Assembly: GCF_014194695.1 (NCBI RefSeq)
Contig: NZ_JACIAH010000026.1
Coordinates: 1 to 53,252, forward strand
Length of the DNA stretch: 53,252 nucleotides
DNA from: Rhizobium sp. BK399
GTDB lineage: Bacteria > Pseudomonadota > Alphaproteobacteria > Rhizobiales > Rhizobiaceae
Direction: 5' to 3'
A program made the position numbers and the translations under genes. The notes below the pieces were generated by a model, which saw only the letters and a list, made by a program, of their open reading frames with translations, made no database searches and was not told where the DNA came from. This document shows positions 44,621-52,350 of this stretch, piece by piece. Within the stretch, counting starts at the first letter, position 1. Each line of letters opens with the position of its first letter.

Positions 44621-44634
44621 CTGACGGTCGTCAG
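44621..44634. promoter_or_regulatory. Stress-island palindrome d: CTGACGGTCGTCAG
   Basis: A 14-bp inverted repeat (13 bases after the preceding position consistent with CTGAC-GGTC-GTCAG), followed by TTTCAA, 87 bp upstream of dnaK and just downstream of the neighbouring gene's stop. Confidence 0.72.
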
Positions 44635-44650
44635 TTTCAAACCAATTCGG

Positions 44651-45295
44651 TCATTGGCGGGCGGGCGGCTCGTTACCGAGCCATGGGTCGGGATTGAATT
44701 TTGAGAGCGGGAGATCGTCCAGTCGCTTTTCGATCTCGATTTCGTGCACGCGGATGGAATCACCGCCTGACTTAGCCAGGACTTCCTGTGCTCGTTCCTC
44801 CATTTCGCGATTTTGAACGCGCACCCAAACCACAATGCCTCCCGCCATAAGCTGAAGCTCCAAGTCTTCTGCCTGCTTCTTTCCGAGATGGTGGATCGCC
44901 GCCGCTCCGATGCCGGCGCCGGCGGTCCCAGCGGCCGCGGCTGCGGCGGCAACCAGCGCCAAGCTTCCGCCCGAGGCAACGACCGTGATGGCCGCCGTGG
45001 CGGCGCCCAGATAGAATAGCATGCCAGCAATGCTGGCGGTGGCGGTAGTGATATCGTCGCGGGTGACGTAAGCGCGACGCGGTGCGCCTGGGACGTCGGC
45101 GAGTTCTTCGGAAGGCACGTAAAGCGTACCCAGGCGCCGGCGGACGGTTTCGATATCGCCCATGATGTCGATGTCGGAGCGATCAAATCCTGCGTGAAGC
45201 AGTGCCTGGACCGCGTCTTCGAGGATCTCCTCCCGATGGAATACGGCAGCCACCTCACGGATGATACGCCTTTCTAGGTCGTCCTCCTCGGCCAT
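44651..45295 (-). CDS. Glycine/alanine-rich membrane stress protein
   Basis: Protein of 214 aa with an N-terminal soluble segment resembling the general-stress 17M/YflT domain (AVFHREEILEDAVQALLHAGFDRSDIDIMG). A hydrophobic Gly/Ala-rich hairpin lies at about 84-135 (SIAGMLFYLGAATAAITVVAS, LVAAAAAAAGTAGAGIGAAA), and the C-terminal part is soluble again. The hairpin resembles the glycine-zipper region of similar rhizobial proteins. It is only 9 bases behind the Crp/Fnr gene, so the two are co-expressed. Confidence 0.75.
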   Translation of the reverse strand: MAEEDDLERRIIREVAAVFHREEILEDAVQALLHAGFDRSDIDIMGDIETVRRRLGTLYVPSEELADVPGAPRRAYVTRDDITTATASIAGMLFYLGAATAAITVVASGGSLALVAAAAAAAGTAGAGIGAAAIHHLGKKQAEDLELQLMAGGIVVWVRVQNREMEERAQEVLAKSGGDSIRVHEIEIEKRLDDLPLSKFNPDPWLGNEPPARQ

Positions 45296-45304
45296 CTGGA
45301 TACC

Positions 45305-45955
45305 TCACATTCGATTGATTCTTATGCTTCGCGGCCCCTGCAGCGAGATAACGCCGCGTTCCTGCAGGTCCCTAAAGGCCCGACAGACTGTCTCGGCGGA
45401 GATCCCGAGCATGTCGGCGATATCGTAGCGCGAGATGGGTAACGCGAGACCATGGCCGGTCGCCACTGAAAGCCGTCGGTGAAAGTAGAACAGAAATTCC
45501 CGGACCTTTTCCTGTGCGGTCATCGTGGTGGTCACCAGAAGTTGCTCCTGCAACCGTTCCAGCGCTTCGACGATCTGGATTCTGATTTCGAGTGCCGTCT
45601 CCGCGTCCTCTTCGGCGAGAGCCTCTACACGGTGGCGCGGGTAGCAGGCTATCAGTGTCCCGTCAGTGACGGCCTGGACAGCAAATCTGTGGTGAAGACG
45701 GGCAGTAAATCCGAAGAGATCTCCCGGCAGGTAGATGTCGACGAGTTGCCGGCGCCCGTCTGTACTCATCAGATATTTGCAGGCTGACCCCGAAACGACA
45801 CGGTACCAGGTGTCGGTGCGCTCTTCTTGGACGTAAATGTCCTGCTCGCGGCGGAAGCGGAGAAGGTGGGCCAGGGCCCGGAGCCTTGCGGGCTCTGCCG
45901 TCAGCACTTCTGGTAGGCGATGCAGGGCGATAGAAGTTCCCAAAGCGTCAACCAT
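45305..45955 (-). CDS. Crp/Fnr-family regulator with atypical recognition helix
   Basis: Transcription factor of 216 aa: a cyclic-nucleotide-binding-like beta-roll (about 20-120, with DIYLPGDLFGF), a long dimer helix and a winged HTH (about 145-213). The recognition helix reads SAETVCRAF: Glu188 and Arg192 match the base-contacting pair of FNR (Glu209, Arg213), while Cys191 replaces the Ser212 position, a known specificity determinant. There is no N-terminal iron-sulfur cysteine cluster (only Cys59, Cys104 and Cys191). A CTGAC-GGAC-GTCAG palindrome lies about 131 bp upstream, suggesting autoregulation. Confidence 0.92.
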   Translation of the reverse strand: MVDALGTSIALHRLPEVLTAEPARLRALAHLLRFRREQDIYVQEERTDTWYRVVSGSACKYLMSTDGRRQLVDIYLPGDLFGFTARLHHRFAVQAVTDGTLIACYPRHRVEALAEEDAETALEIRIQIVEALERLQEQLLVTTTMTAQEKVREFLFYFHRRLSVATGHGLALPISRYDIADMLGISAETVCRAFRDLQERGVISLQGPRSIRINRM

Positions 45956-46078
45956 TATTAATCCCCTTCCTCGACGATGTCGAAGGCTTGATATCCGCTA
46001 TGCTTGTTCGAAAGGGAATTAGGGACCTCTCCGTATCGTAAAATCCCTTAATCTAACGACACGATTGTCTTCCTCGTC

Positions 46079-46092
46079 CTGACGGACGTCAG
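46079..46092. promoter_or_regulatory. Stress-island palindrome e: CTGACGGACGTCAG
   Basis: CTGACGGACGTCAG, 13 of 14 positions in common with copy b, about 131 bp before the Crp/Fnr gene. An autoregulation candidate. Confidence 0.72.
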
Positions 46093-46289
46093 TGCAGCCC
46101 TGAATTTCTATGGTACGCAATAAGGCTCGTTGTCTTCACGTTGTGGCGATAGTGTGTGAAGGTCTCTTTCCGGGTCCTGCCCGAAACGGCAACCCGACTG
46201 GACGTGTCGCGACATGTGTCGATCAGTCGTGTCTTCTCGAAAACACCCTGCAGCGACCGGGCGCGTTGCGTGATCCGTAGCAGCTCTTG

Positions 46290-47240
46290 GGCCGATCCGG
46301 AAGGAATGAAGCCTATCGAACTTGGGCATGACTGCGTGGTGGTGGCGCCGTCGCTGGTGCCCAAGCGAGCGGGCGATCGGGTGAAGACCAACCGCCGCGA
46401 TGCCGTCAGTCTGGCACGCCTGCACCGGGCGGGGGAACTGACCGCGGTCTGGGTTCCGAATGAAGCTCATGAGGCGATCCGCGACCTCGTACGGGCTCGT
46501 GAGGCTGCCAACAGCGCGTTGAAGCAGGCACGCCAGCAGCTCCAGTCTTTTCTGCTGCGTCACGGCCGGATCTATACCGGTCGCACCCCATGGACGCGCG
46601 CCCATACAAGATGGCTGGCGCGCCAGACCTTCAATCATCCCGCTCACCACATTGGTGGAATATTGCCAAGCCATCGAAGATGCCGGCGTGCGTGTGGATC
46701 GGTTGACCAAGCTGGTGGTGGAGACTGCTGCATCCCGGTCGATGGCCCCGGTTGTGGCCGCCTATCAAGCGATGCGTGGCGTCGCGTTCATGACGGCGGT
46801 CACCTTTGTGGTAGAAATCGGCGATGTCCGCCGTTTCGACGATCCTCGTCAATTGATGGCATATCTCGGCCTTGTGCCGTCGGAAAGCTCAACCGGCGAC
46901 CGGGTCAAGCGTGGCAGGATCACCAAAGCGGGCAACAGCCGGGCGCGTCGAGCCCTCATCGAAGGCGCCTGGACATATCGCTTTCCTGCACGTGTGAGCT
47001 CGGGGATCCAGGTGCGGCTGGAGGGATTACCAAGAACAGTTCGAGAGATTGCCTGGAAAGGTCAGCTGAGGCTTTGCGCGCGGTATCGCAAGCTGATGGG
47101 GGCAGGCAAGCCGAAGGTCTAACGATCACGGCCATTGCTCGGGAATGGCCGCGTTCCTATGGGCGATCGGGCAGGAGGTCGCGCCCGAGCAAAAGGCTAG
47201 ATCGTCAGCTTGAAGAACTACGCTTAGCGGGAACATTGAA
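46290..47240 (+). mobile_element. IS110-family transposase remnant
   Basis: Frameshifted IS110/IS1111-type transposase. The first frame has DCVVVAPSLVPKRAGDRVKTNRRDA and AGELTAVWVPNEAHEAIRDLVRARE, part of the DEDD catalytic domain. A second frame (46652-47122) has DDPRQLMAYLGLVPSESSTG and KAGNSRARRALIEGAW, the C-terminal transposase_20 helix-hairpin region. A third carries the ITAIAREL-like tail. The N terminus is missing and at least one shift near 46640 breaks the frame, so it is inactive. Its insertion separates the stress island from the EcfG-type genes. Confidence 0.85.
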
Positions 47241-47357
47241 GTTATCTGCTGTTGAACAAAGATGGAGGCAGGGCTCCGGTTCTGACGAAAATCTAAACAT
47301 GCACAGAGCCGCCTATAGGACCAAGGTCTTACAACGATCGACTGAAGTCCTATTTTC

Positions 47358-47382
47358 GGAACCGTCTCATCATCTGGAAGTT
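47358..47382 (+). promoter_or_regulatory. EcfG-type promoter (GGAAC-N17-GTT)
   Basis: GGAAC at 47358-47362 and GTT at 47380-47382, with 17 bases between, end 42 bp before the glycine-zipper gene. It fits the alphaproteobacterial general stress sigma consensus except for the base before GTT, which is A. Confidence 0.6.
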
Positions 47383-47424
47383 ATTTTTTGCAGCGGAACA
47401 ACCCGCTTCCAAAAGGAGGACTTG

Positions 47425-47823
47425 ATGATGAATATCAAAGCAATAGGTATCGCCGCCGGCGTTCTCATGGCATCGACGGGCGCGTTTGCGCAGTCGTCCA
47501 CGGTAACAGGTGCAGTCGGTGGCGCAGCAACGGGCGCCATTGTCGGCGGCCCAGTCGGCGCAGCAGTCGGCGGCATTGTCGGTGGCGTTGCAGGTACCGT
47601 TCTTGATCCGCCGCCGCAGCAGGTCGTAACCTATGTGCAGCAGGCTCCGGCTCCTTCCACGCGTGTCGTGGTGAAAGAGAAGGTAGTCGTCGGGCAGCCG
47701 CTGCCGCAAACGGTTGTCGTAACCCCGGTTCCCGAGAACCCGAAGTACGCATACGCAATCGTCAATGACGAACGCGTCATCGTGGAACCTTCTTCGCGGA
47801 AGGTCATCCAGGTCATTCAGTGA
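47425..47823 (+). CDS. Exported glycine-zipper protein with DUF1236 end
   Basis: Envelope protein of 132 aa. The signal peptide runs to about residue 22 (STGAFAQS), followed by a glycine zipper (GAVGGAATGAIVGGPVGAAVGGIVGGVAG) in one membrane segment, a Pro/Val-rich linker and a DUF1236 tail (YAYAIVNDERVIVEPSSRKVIQVI). AAAAGGAGGA precedes the start; ATG 47428 is equally possible. An EcfG-type promoter lies upstream and a strong terminator follows. Confidence 0.87.
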   Translation: MMNIKAIGIAAGVLMASTGAFAQSSTVTGAVGGAATGAIVGGPVGAAVGGIVGGVAGTVLDPPPQQVVTYVQQAPAPSTRVVVKEKVVVGQPLPQTVVVTPVPENPKYAYAIVNDERVIVEPSSRKVIQVIQ

Positions 47824-47828
47824 CCTCT

Positions 47829-47852
47829 GGGCGGCGCAAGCCGCCCTTTTTT
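47829..47852 (+). terminator. Intrinsic terminator after glycine-zipper gene
   Basis: A stem of GGGCGGC pairing with GCCGCCC around a GCAA loop, followed by six T, starts 6 bp after the stop codon. Confidence 0.9.
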
Positions 47853-47919
47853 CTTCAAAAACCCAAAGCCAGTCGATCGTCATCGGTGCCAGCGTAGCGG
47901 GTGCCGCAGGAGTTGAGGA

Positions 47920-48141
47920 ATGATTTATCCCGAAGATAAACCCTCAGGCGTCGCCTTTCCGCTGGTTGTCATCCTGATTGCAATGGCAGCAATCGTCGGC
48001 GCTCTGGTCATGAACGCTGGTCAAGCAGCAAGCTCAGCACGGGTTTGGGTCCCTGTCAGCACCGGACCATCAGCGCAAGTCGCGGGGATCGTTCGACCCG
48101 ACCACCGGCAGATCGCTTCGACGATTGTCCCAAACAACTAA
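47920..48141 (+). CDS. Small single-span membrane protein
   Basis: Frame of 73 aa with one TM segment (FPLVVILIAMAAIVGALVM) near the N terminus, then a Ser/Pro-rich tail. I do not recognise the family. GAGTTGAGG precedes the ATG. It stands alone. Confidence 0.5.
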   Translation: MIYPEDKPSGVAFPLVVILIAMAAIVGALVMNAGQAASSARVWVPVSTGPSAQVAGIVRPDHRQIASTIVPNN

Positions 48142-48447
48142 CTGTCCGCATTCATCTGGGAGCGAAGGTGGCTGCAGGTCGCGACTGACTTCAAGATCGC
48201 AACGCATTGAAACCAAGTCTGGCGACGTTTGTTCCAGACTCTTCAAATTGAACCCGGTAAGCCGGGCTCCTTGCGGCTGCCGTTGGGGGGAAGACAGCCG
48301 GTGGCAACGCATGGCGGTTGCGTCGCAAGGGAAGAACTTGTCGAGGTAGAGCTTGTTCCCAGACAAGAGCCCTCGGACTTAAGTCCTATATTAGAACTTA
48401 ATGATCGTTCGGCTGTTTTCATAGAGGATAGAGAAAGGAATTCGACC
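48142..48447. other. Intergenic region before BON gene
   Basis: About 305 bases with no recognisable gene or clear GGAAC-type promoter. An open frame enters the BON gene from 48229, but the residues before the ATG at 48448 have no similarity. Confidence 0.45.
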
Positions 48448-48720
48448 ATGAACTTCGGCTCGGACAGCTTCAGTCATGAACAGCATTGCGCGAGCGGTCA
48501 CAGCTCGGCGTCGACGATCGCATCTGTGCAAGCCGCGCTGTCGGCCGATCTCGAACTCGACAGCTCGTCTATTACCGTCAAAATGATTGGTCCTGTTGTT
48601 TTGCTTGAGGGATATATCAACAATTCGGCTGACCGAGAGCGCGCGATAGCTGTCGCGGCGTCTATCGTCGGCGCAGCACATCTCCAGGACAGAATGTTTG
48701 CTCGGGTTTTTGAGCCGTAG
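48448..48720 (+). CDS. Single BON-domain protein
   Basis: Protein of 90 aa consisting of one BON domain: SVQAALSADLELDSSSITVKMIGPVVLLEGYINNSADRERAIAVAASIVG. The motif VVLLEGYI replaces the usual VxLxGxV. AAAGGAA lies eight bases before the ATG at 48448. Like the triple-BON gene at 38294, it is probably envelope linked. Confidence 0.8.
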   Translation: MNFGSDSFSHEQHCASGHSSASTIASVQAALSADLELDSSSITVKMIGPVVLLEGYINNSADRERAIAVAASIVGAAHLQDRMFARVFEP

Positions 48721-48924
48721 CAAGCAGAGGTGCGTTGATGAACCTGGCGGCGTCGCCCCTTAAGCCGGAGACACCTGGTGTGAGGCGAAGCTGCCTTGGC
48801 CTTCGGCACTACCATCCCACGACGAAGGATCATGGCATTCACCGCCGATCACTTCGGCAATACCACCAAGCGCAGAAACAGCTATTTGCCCATTGGCGGC
48901 TTGAGTGGAAACAATAGTGTAAGC

Positions 48925-49690
48925 CTAGCGCCCGGATTGGCTCTCTTCAACGGTGAGTTCACCACCGAGTTGTTTGGCAAGACCGGTTACAGGCTTCATT
49001 CCAAGGCTGTCGCTGATTGCGGCTATATTGAAATCACTCGGAAGTCCGATACCCCGGTCCCTGACTTGCAGACGGTATTGATTGCTATCAACACGCTCTC
49101 CGTGAACCCACACCTCTCCTTCCTCACCTTTGTGATGAGCTCGTTGACGAACAGGCCGACCGGGATTGCAGCATCCGCCGTTATTGTGGCGGGCTCAACG
49201 TTAACCACAGTCCCGTGCTTGGGCCCGGTCGTGCCGACCGCCTCGGCCAGGTTGGAAAGGAATGGCTCCAGATCAATCTCACGGGCATCTCGTCGTCGAA
49301 ACAGTTGATCATGTACCGTTGCTACGGCATGGACCCGTGAGGCTGCATCACGCAGAACTGCACGCGAGGTTTCGCCGGATTTCTGCGCCTGGAGATTGAG
49401 CAAGGCTGAAACCTGCGACAGACTGTTTTTACGCGATGGCCGATTTCCTTGATGACCAGGCTTTGAAATCCTCCAGCTTTTGGGTCGCGGTGACGTCGGT
49501 ATTGGTCCCGAACCAGCGCTTGATCCTGCCCTTTCCATGGAGGACGGGGGTGGCGCGCGACAGGAACCAGCGAACCATCACGAACTTGCTTGGCTCAATG
49601 ACGAGCGATGGCTGGGCAACAGCGTCGAGGATGGCGGAACAGTCGAATTCCAGCCTGCGTCACCTGAAGCACTGCTCTGAGCCCCGCAGG
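48925..49690 (-). pseudogene. HWE-family sensor histidine kinase remnant
   Basis: Frames on the minus strand give a PAS end (RWFLSRATPVLHGKGRIKRWFGTNTDVTATQ), then the HisKA_2/HWE dimer domain (SQVSALLNLQAQKS, then VHAVATVHDQLFRRRDAREIDL), and later VRDRGIGLPSDFNI and LAKQLGGELTVEES of the ATPase domain. Shifts near 49440 and 49110 break it, and the N-box is deleted. HWE kinases feed the PhyR-EcfG general stress system, so its loss next to EcfG-type genes is interesting. Confidence 0.75.
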
Positions 49691-49953
49691 TCTTCCGATA
49701 TCAGGAAACATTGACCTACCCACATTGACTGCCAGTAAATTCCGCCAACAATCCAATTGCTCGGCCCTGGGATGTCAGCTTTCGCATTGTCGCACGAGCA
49801 GCAGAGAGGTTTGGCGTCAAGCGGGTAGTAATGTTGATCACCCCGAAGCCTAGCGATCCAGTGAGCCCTTTTCCATAAGGGCCCCTTCGCTGGCGGTCTT
49901 GGCTTATAGGCGGAGCGAAGTTTGCCGCCGGTTATGCGCCAGCCAGCCGGCAA
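49660..49953 (-). CDS. Hypothetical protein, uncertain
   Basis: Frame of 97 aa overlapping the kinase remnant's 5' end. Residues such as LRGDQHYYPLDAKPLCCSCD and GPSNWIVGGIYW look like no family I know. It may be chance or part of a degraded gene. Confidence 0.2.
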   Translation of the reverse strand: MPAGWRITGGKLRSAYKPRPPAKGPLWKRAHWIARLRGDQHYYPLDAKPLCCSCDNAKADIPGPSNWIVGGIYWQSMWVGQCFLISEDLRGSEQCFR

Positions 49954-49960
49954 TATTACT

Positions 49961-50776
49961 CTATAGAAATCCCTCCTCGACGAGGCCGGCTTTCAAGTGG
50001 TCGATAATATCATAGCGCGTTTCGGTCCACTCCCGCGTGTTTGCCCAATATTCGATCTTGAGGACGGTCTTCTCTGTCGTCAGGTCATCGCTGAACACGC
50101 GCGGGGCCGGTTGCGTCTTCACGCGCTTGTCGGATGAAACGATCCTCATGACCGCCTGTTTGGCCGTCCTAAGGTCGGCATCGTTGCCGATGGCGATTGA
50201 CAGCTCCTGGCGACGGCTTGGCTCGCGACTGTGGTTGACGATCGGCGTGTTCCATAGCGTCGAATTTGGAGCCATGAGGTAGAGACCGTCCGTCGTCTTC
50301 ATCTCCGTAGCGAAGAGCCCGATCTCGCGGATAAAACCTTTGACACTACCTGTCTCAATATATTCGCCGACCCGGAAAGGCCGCAGCACGAGAAGCATGA
50401 TGCCTGCGGCGATGTTTTGCAGCGTGCCCTGTAGGGCGAGGCCGATAGCAAGGCCGGCAGCACCGAGGGCAGCAATGATCGAGGCAGTCTGAACGCCGAA
50501 TTGGCCAAGGACGGTGACAAACACCAGGACGAGTAGTCCGTAATTCAGGAGGTTCTGGAAAAAGCGCGCCAGCGTCTCGTCGATTCCGTGGATCTTCGAG
50601 ATGACGCGGTATGCCGAACGGCTGATGACCCCTGACAGAATCCAGCCGCCGACCAGCAGTACGATGGCACCGAGAAGTGAAAATCCGTATGTGACTGCGA
50701 GCGCAGCTGCCTGATTGAATGCGGTGCGCGTCGCGAGAACAACATCCGCTGCCTGGTTTTCCATAATACTATCCAT
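49961..50776 (-). CDS. MscS-family mechanosensitive channel
   Basis: Small-conductance channel of 271 aa. Three TM segments lie in the first 110 residues; TM3 is the pore helix ASIIAALGAAGLAIGLALQGTLQNIAAGIMLL, with the Gly/Ala packing motif of MscS. The beta domain has RPFRVGEYIETGSVKGFIREIGLFATEMKTTDG and the TNYSR-like region is NHSREPSRR. It releases solutes on hypo-osmotic shock. An EcfG-type promoter lies upstream at 50821-50846, divergent from the DUF3008 gene. Confidence 0.93.
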   Translation of the reverse strand: MDSIMENQAADVVLATRTAFNQAAALAVTYGFSLLGAIVLLVGGWILSGVISRSAYRVISKIHGIDETLARFFQNLLNYGLLVLVFVTVLGQFGVQTASIIAALGAAGLAIGLALQGTLQNIAAGIMLLVLRPFRVGEYIETGSVKGFIREIGLFATEMKTTDGLYLMAPNSTLWNTPIVNHSREPSRRQELSIAIGNDADLRTAKQAVMRIVSSDKRVKTQPAPRVFSDDLTTEKTVLKIEYWANTREWTETRYDIIDHLKAGLVEEGFL

Positions 50777-50820
50777 GATTGCCTGGGGAGGGTGACGGAG
50801 ACTTCGGGAGCGTCAGGAGC

Positions 50821-50846
50821 AACGATTGCACATTGTAATTGGTTCC
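50821..50846 (-). promoter_or_regulatory. EcfG-type promoter (GGAAC-N17-CGTT) for mscS
   Basis: On the minus strand GGAAC (50846-50842) is followed after 17 bases by CGTT (50824-50821), an exact match to the EcfG consensus, about 45 bp before the MscS start. Confidence 0.7.
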
Positions 50847-50867
50847 GCCGGCTAGCCGATATCAAAG

Positions 50868-50893
50868 GGAACCTTTGCCGCGGCAGGCAAGTT
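50868..50893 (+). promoter_or_regulatory. EcfG-type promoter (GGAAC-N18-GTT) for DUF3008 gene
   Basis: GGAAC at 50868-50872 and GTT at 50891-50893, 18 bases apart (AGTT, so one off consensus), 26 bp before the start at 50920. With the mscS site it makes a divergent pair. Confidence 0.62.
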
Positions 50894-50919
50894 ATTCCGG
50901 TCAGCAAAGGAGAACACGA

Positions 50920-51105
50920 ATGCCCGCCAAATCCGAAGCCCAGCAGAAAGCAGCTGGCGCCGCCCTCGCGGCCAAGCGTGGTCAGGCACCGAAGAGCCGG
51001 CTCAAGGGAGCTTCCAAAGAAATGGTCGAGAGCATGAGTGAGCGACAGCTCGAAGAATTCGCCTCGACGAAGCGAAAGGGAAAGCCGGAGCGCGTTTCTC
51101 ACTAG
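50920..51105 (+). CDS. DUF3008 small stress protein
   Basis: Highly basic 61-aa protein (MPAKSEAQQKAAGAALAAKRG) with a later KEMVESMSERQLEEFASTKRKGKP helix, the whole of the DUF3008 pattern. Function unknown. Members are often induced by general stress in alphaproteobacteria. The start at 50920 follows AAAGGAGAAC. Confidence 0.9.
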   Translation: MPAKSEAQQKAAGAALAAKRGQAPKSRLKGASKEMVESMSERQLEEFASTKRKGKPERVSH

Positions 51106-51136
51106 CGCAGAGCTATCGGCTTTAAATAGGCACGAC

Positions 51137-51544
51137 ATGCTGAAATCGTTTATTCGGGAGATCATCGGAGCGCCTCCTGTCGCGACCGATCCGTGCCCCA
51201 GCCTTCTGGCGTTCCGCAACACCTCCTACGTCCTTGTCCTCTTCGAAGGTGGGGACGATGATCGACCCGAGGTGCAGGAACAACTGCTGGAAAACCAACA
51301 GGATGCGCTTTCCGCGCATGATATCGCCATCGTTCGGGTGGCCGGCGGCGGTGTCTTTACCAGTCTCGACCAGGTGATGGAGATAGAAGCGGACGAGGTT
51401 CGACACGATCTCGATGGCCCGTCGCCCGAGGAATTTGAGGCAGTGCTGATCGATCCCCAGGGGGAGACCAAGCTTCGTTCACGCGAGCCCGTCAGCGTGC
51501 CGTTTCTGACAGAAGCAATCGGTCGCTTGCCCACGGAGCGGTAG
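51137..51544 (+). CDS. DUF4174-like protein
   Basis: Protein of 135 aa. The core LLAFRNTSYVLVLFEGGDDDRPEVQEQLLENQQDALSAHDIAIVRVAGG resembles the thioredoxin-like DUF4174, where a strand is followed by a helix and a second strand. The end has VLIDPQGETKLRSREPVS, also typical. No catalytic Cys pair is present. It follows the DUF3008 gene by 31 bp and may share its transcript. The frame is open upstream without similarity. Confidence 0.65.
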   Translation: MLKSFIREIIGAPPVATDPCPSLLAFRNTSYVLVLFEGGDDDRPEVQEQLLENQQDALSAHDIAIVRVAGGGVFTSLDQVMEIEADEVRHDLDGPSPEEFEAVLIDPQGETKLRSREPVSVPFLTEAIGRLPTER

Positions 51545-52025
51545 TGGGGTTGGCTGCGCTTGGCCAATCCCTAGCGCAAGCGCGTCGACCTGGCCCGGGA
51601 ATGGCCCCATAGTTCGGTCATTGCGTCAAGACATATGGAACCACGCGCTGTCCGGCGAAAAGAGCAGGGCTGCGCCACGTTCATGCCGGATTTCGCTGGT
51701 GTGGGTAGCGCGTGGACCGACGAGCGCGACGTGGTTTTCATTAATCATTTTGTCGATCAACCGATGCTTCAGGGGGCGTCGCGAGTTCTCAAGATCTTGC
51801 ATGAACGCAGCCAGCGTTCGCCCGACGAACTGGCCCCCTTAAGGAATCTCCTTGTCATTTCGGCACTTCTCGCGGCGAGTTGGTGTGATGTTGTCCTTTC
51901 CAGACGTATTAAAGCTTCTCAAAGCCCCCCAGCCGAGCCGCCAAGGCCAAGAGACGGGGACAGCGTTTTCACTCGCCGTCGCCTGATGGCCGCAGCCTAG
52001 GTCGGGTTCGCAGTGCTGCTTCGCC
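51545..52025. other. Region with only doubtful frames
   Basis: A plus-strand frame of 121 aa (51635-52000) contains DFAGVGSAWTDERDVVFINHF and a hydrophobic patch NLLVISALLAASW, but I recognise no family and no good ribosome site. I do not call a gene. Confidence 0.35.
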
Positions 52026-52051
52026 GGAACCAAATCGCCTTCCGCACAGTT
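52026..52051 (+). promoter_or_regulatory. EcfG-type promoter (GGAAC-N18-GTT) for DUF1328 gene
   Basis: GGAAC at 52026-52030 and GTT at 52049-52051, 18 bases apart, about 29 bp before the start at 52081. Confidence 0.62.
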
Positions 52052-52080
52052 TCCTTGTGATCAGAATGACGGAGGTGGAA

Positions 52081-52242
52081 ATGCTGTACTATGCTCTGGT
52101 ATTCCTGGTCGTTGCATTGATTGCAGGCGTGCTCGGCTTCGGCGGGGTTGCTGGTGCATCCGCATCGATCGCTCAGGTCCTGTTCTTCATCTTCCTGGTT
52201 CTCTTTGTCGTGTCGCTCGCCATGCGCGTCATAAGGCGTTAA
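52081..52242 (+). CDS. DUF1328/UPF0391 small membrane protein
   Basis: Protein of 53 aa with two TM segments: MLYYALVFLVVALIAGVLGFG and ASIAQVLFFIFLVLFVVSLAM, the complete YtjA/UPF0391 pattern. Start 52081 has GGAGG five bases upstream and matches the family's usual MLYYA start. Function unknown; often in stress regulons. Confidence 0.92.
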   Translation: MLYYALVFLVVALIAGVLGFGGVAGASASIAQVLFFIFLVLFVVSLAMRVIRR

Positions 52243-52350
52243 CGTAGCGAGGTCCTTTCTGAGTTGAATTCAACTTGAGGTCAGCAACGACCAGGGGCGG
52301 CCATGAGACTTGTCCTTTGTCGGCAATATGCGATTACAGGATCCATCATA

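Noticed and set aside
47767..47782. ATGACGAACGCGTCAT in the glycine-zipper gene
   Set aside because: Coding position, wrong spacing for the TGACGNNCGTCA core, no gene start downstream.
51635..52000. 121-codon plus-strand frame
   Set aside because: No family, weak ribosome site; probably chance frame.
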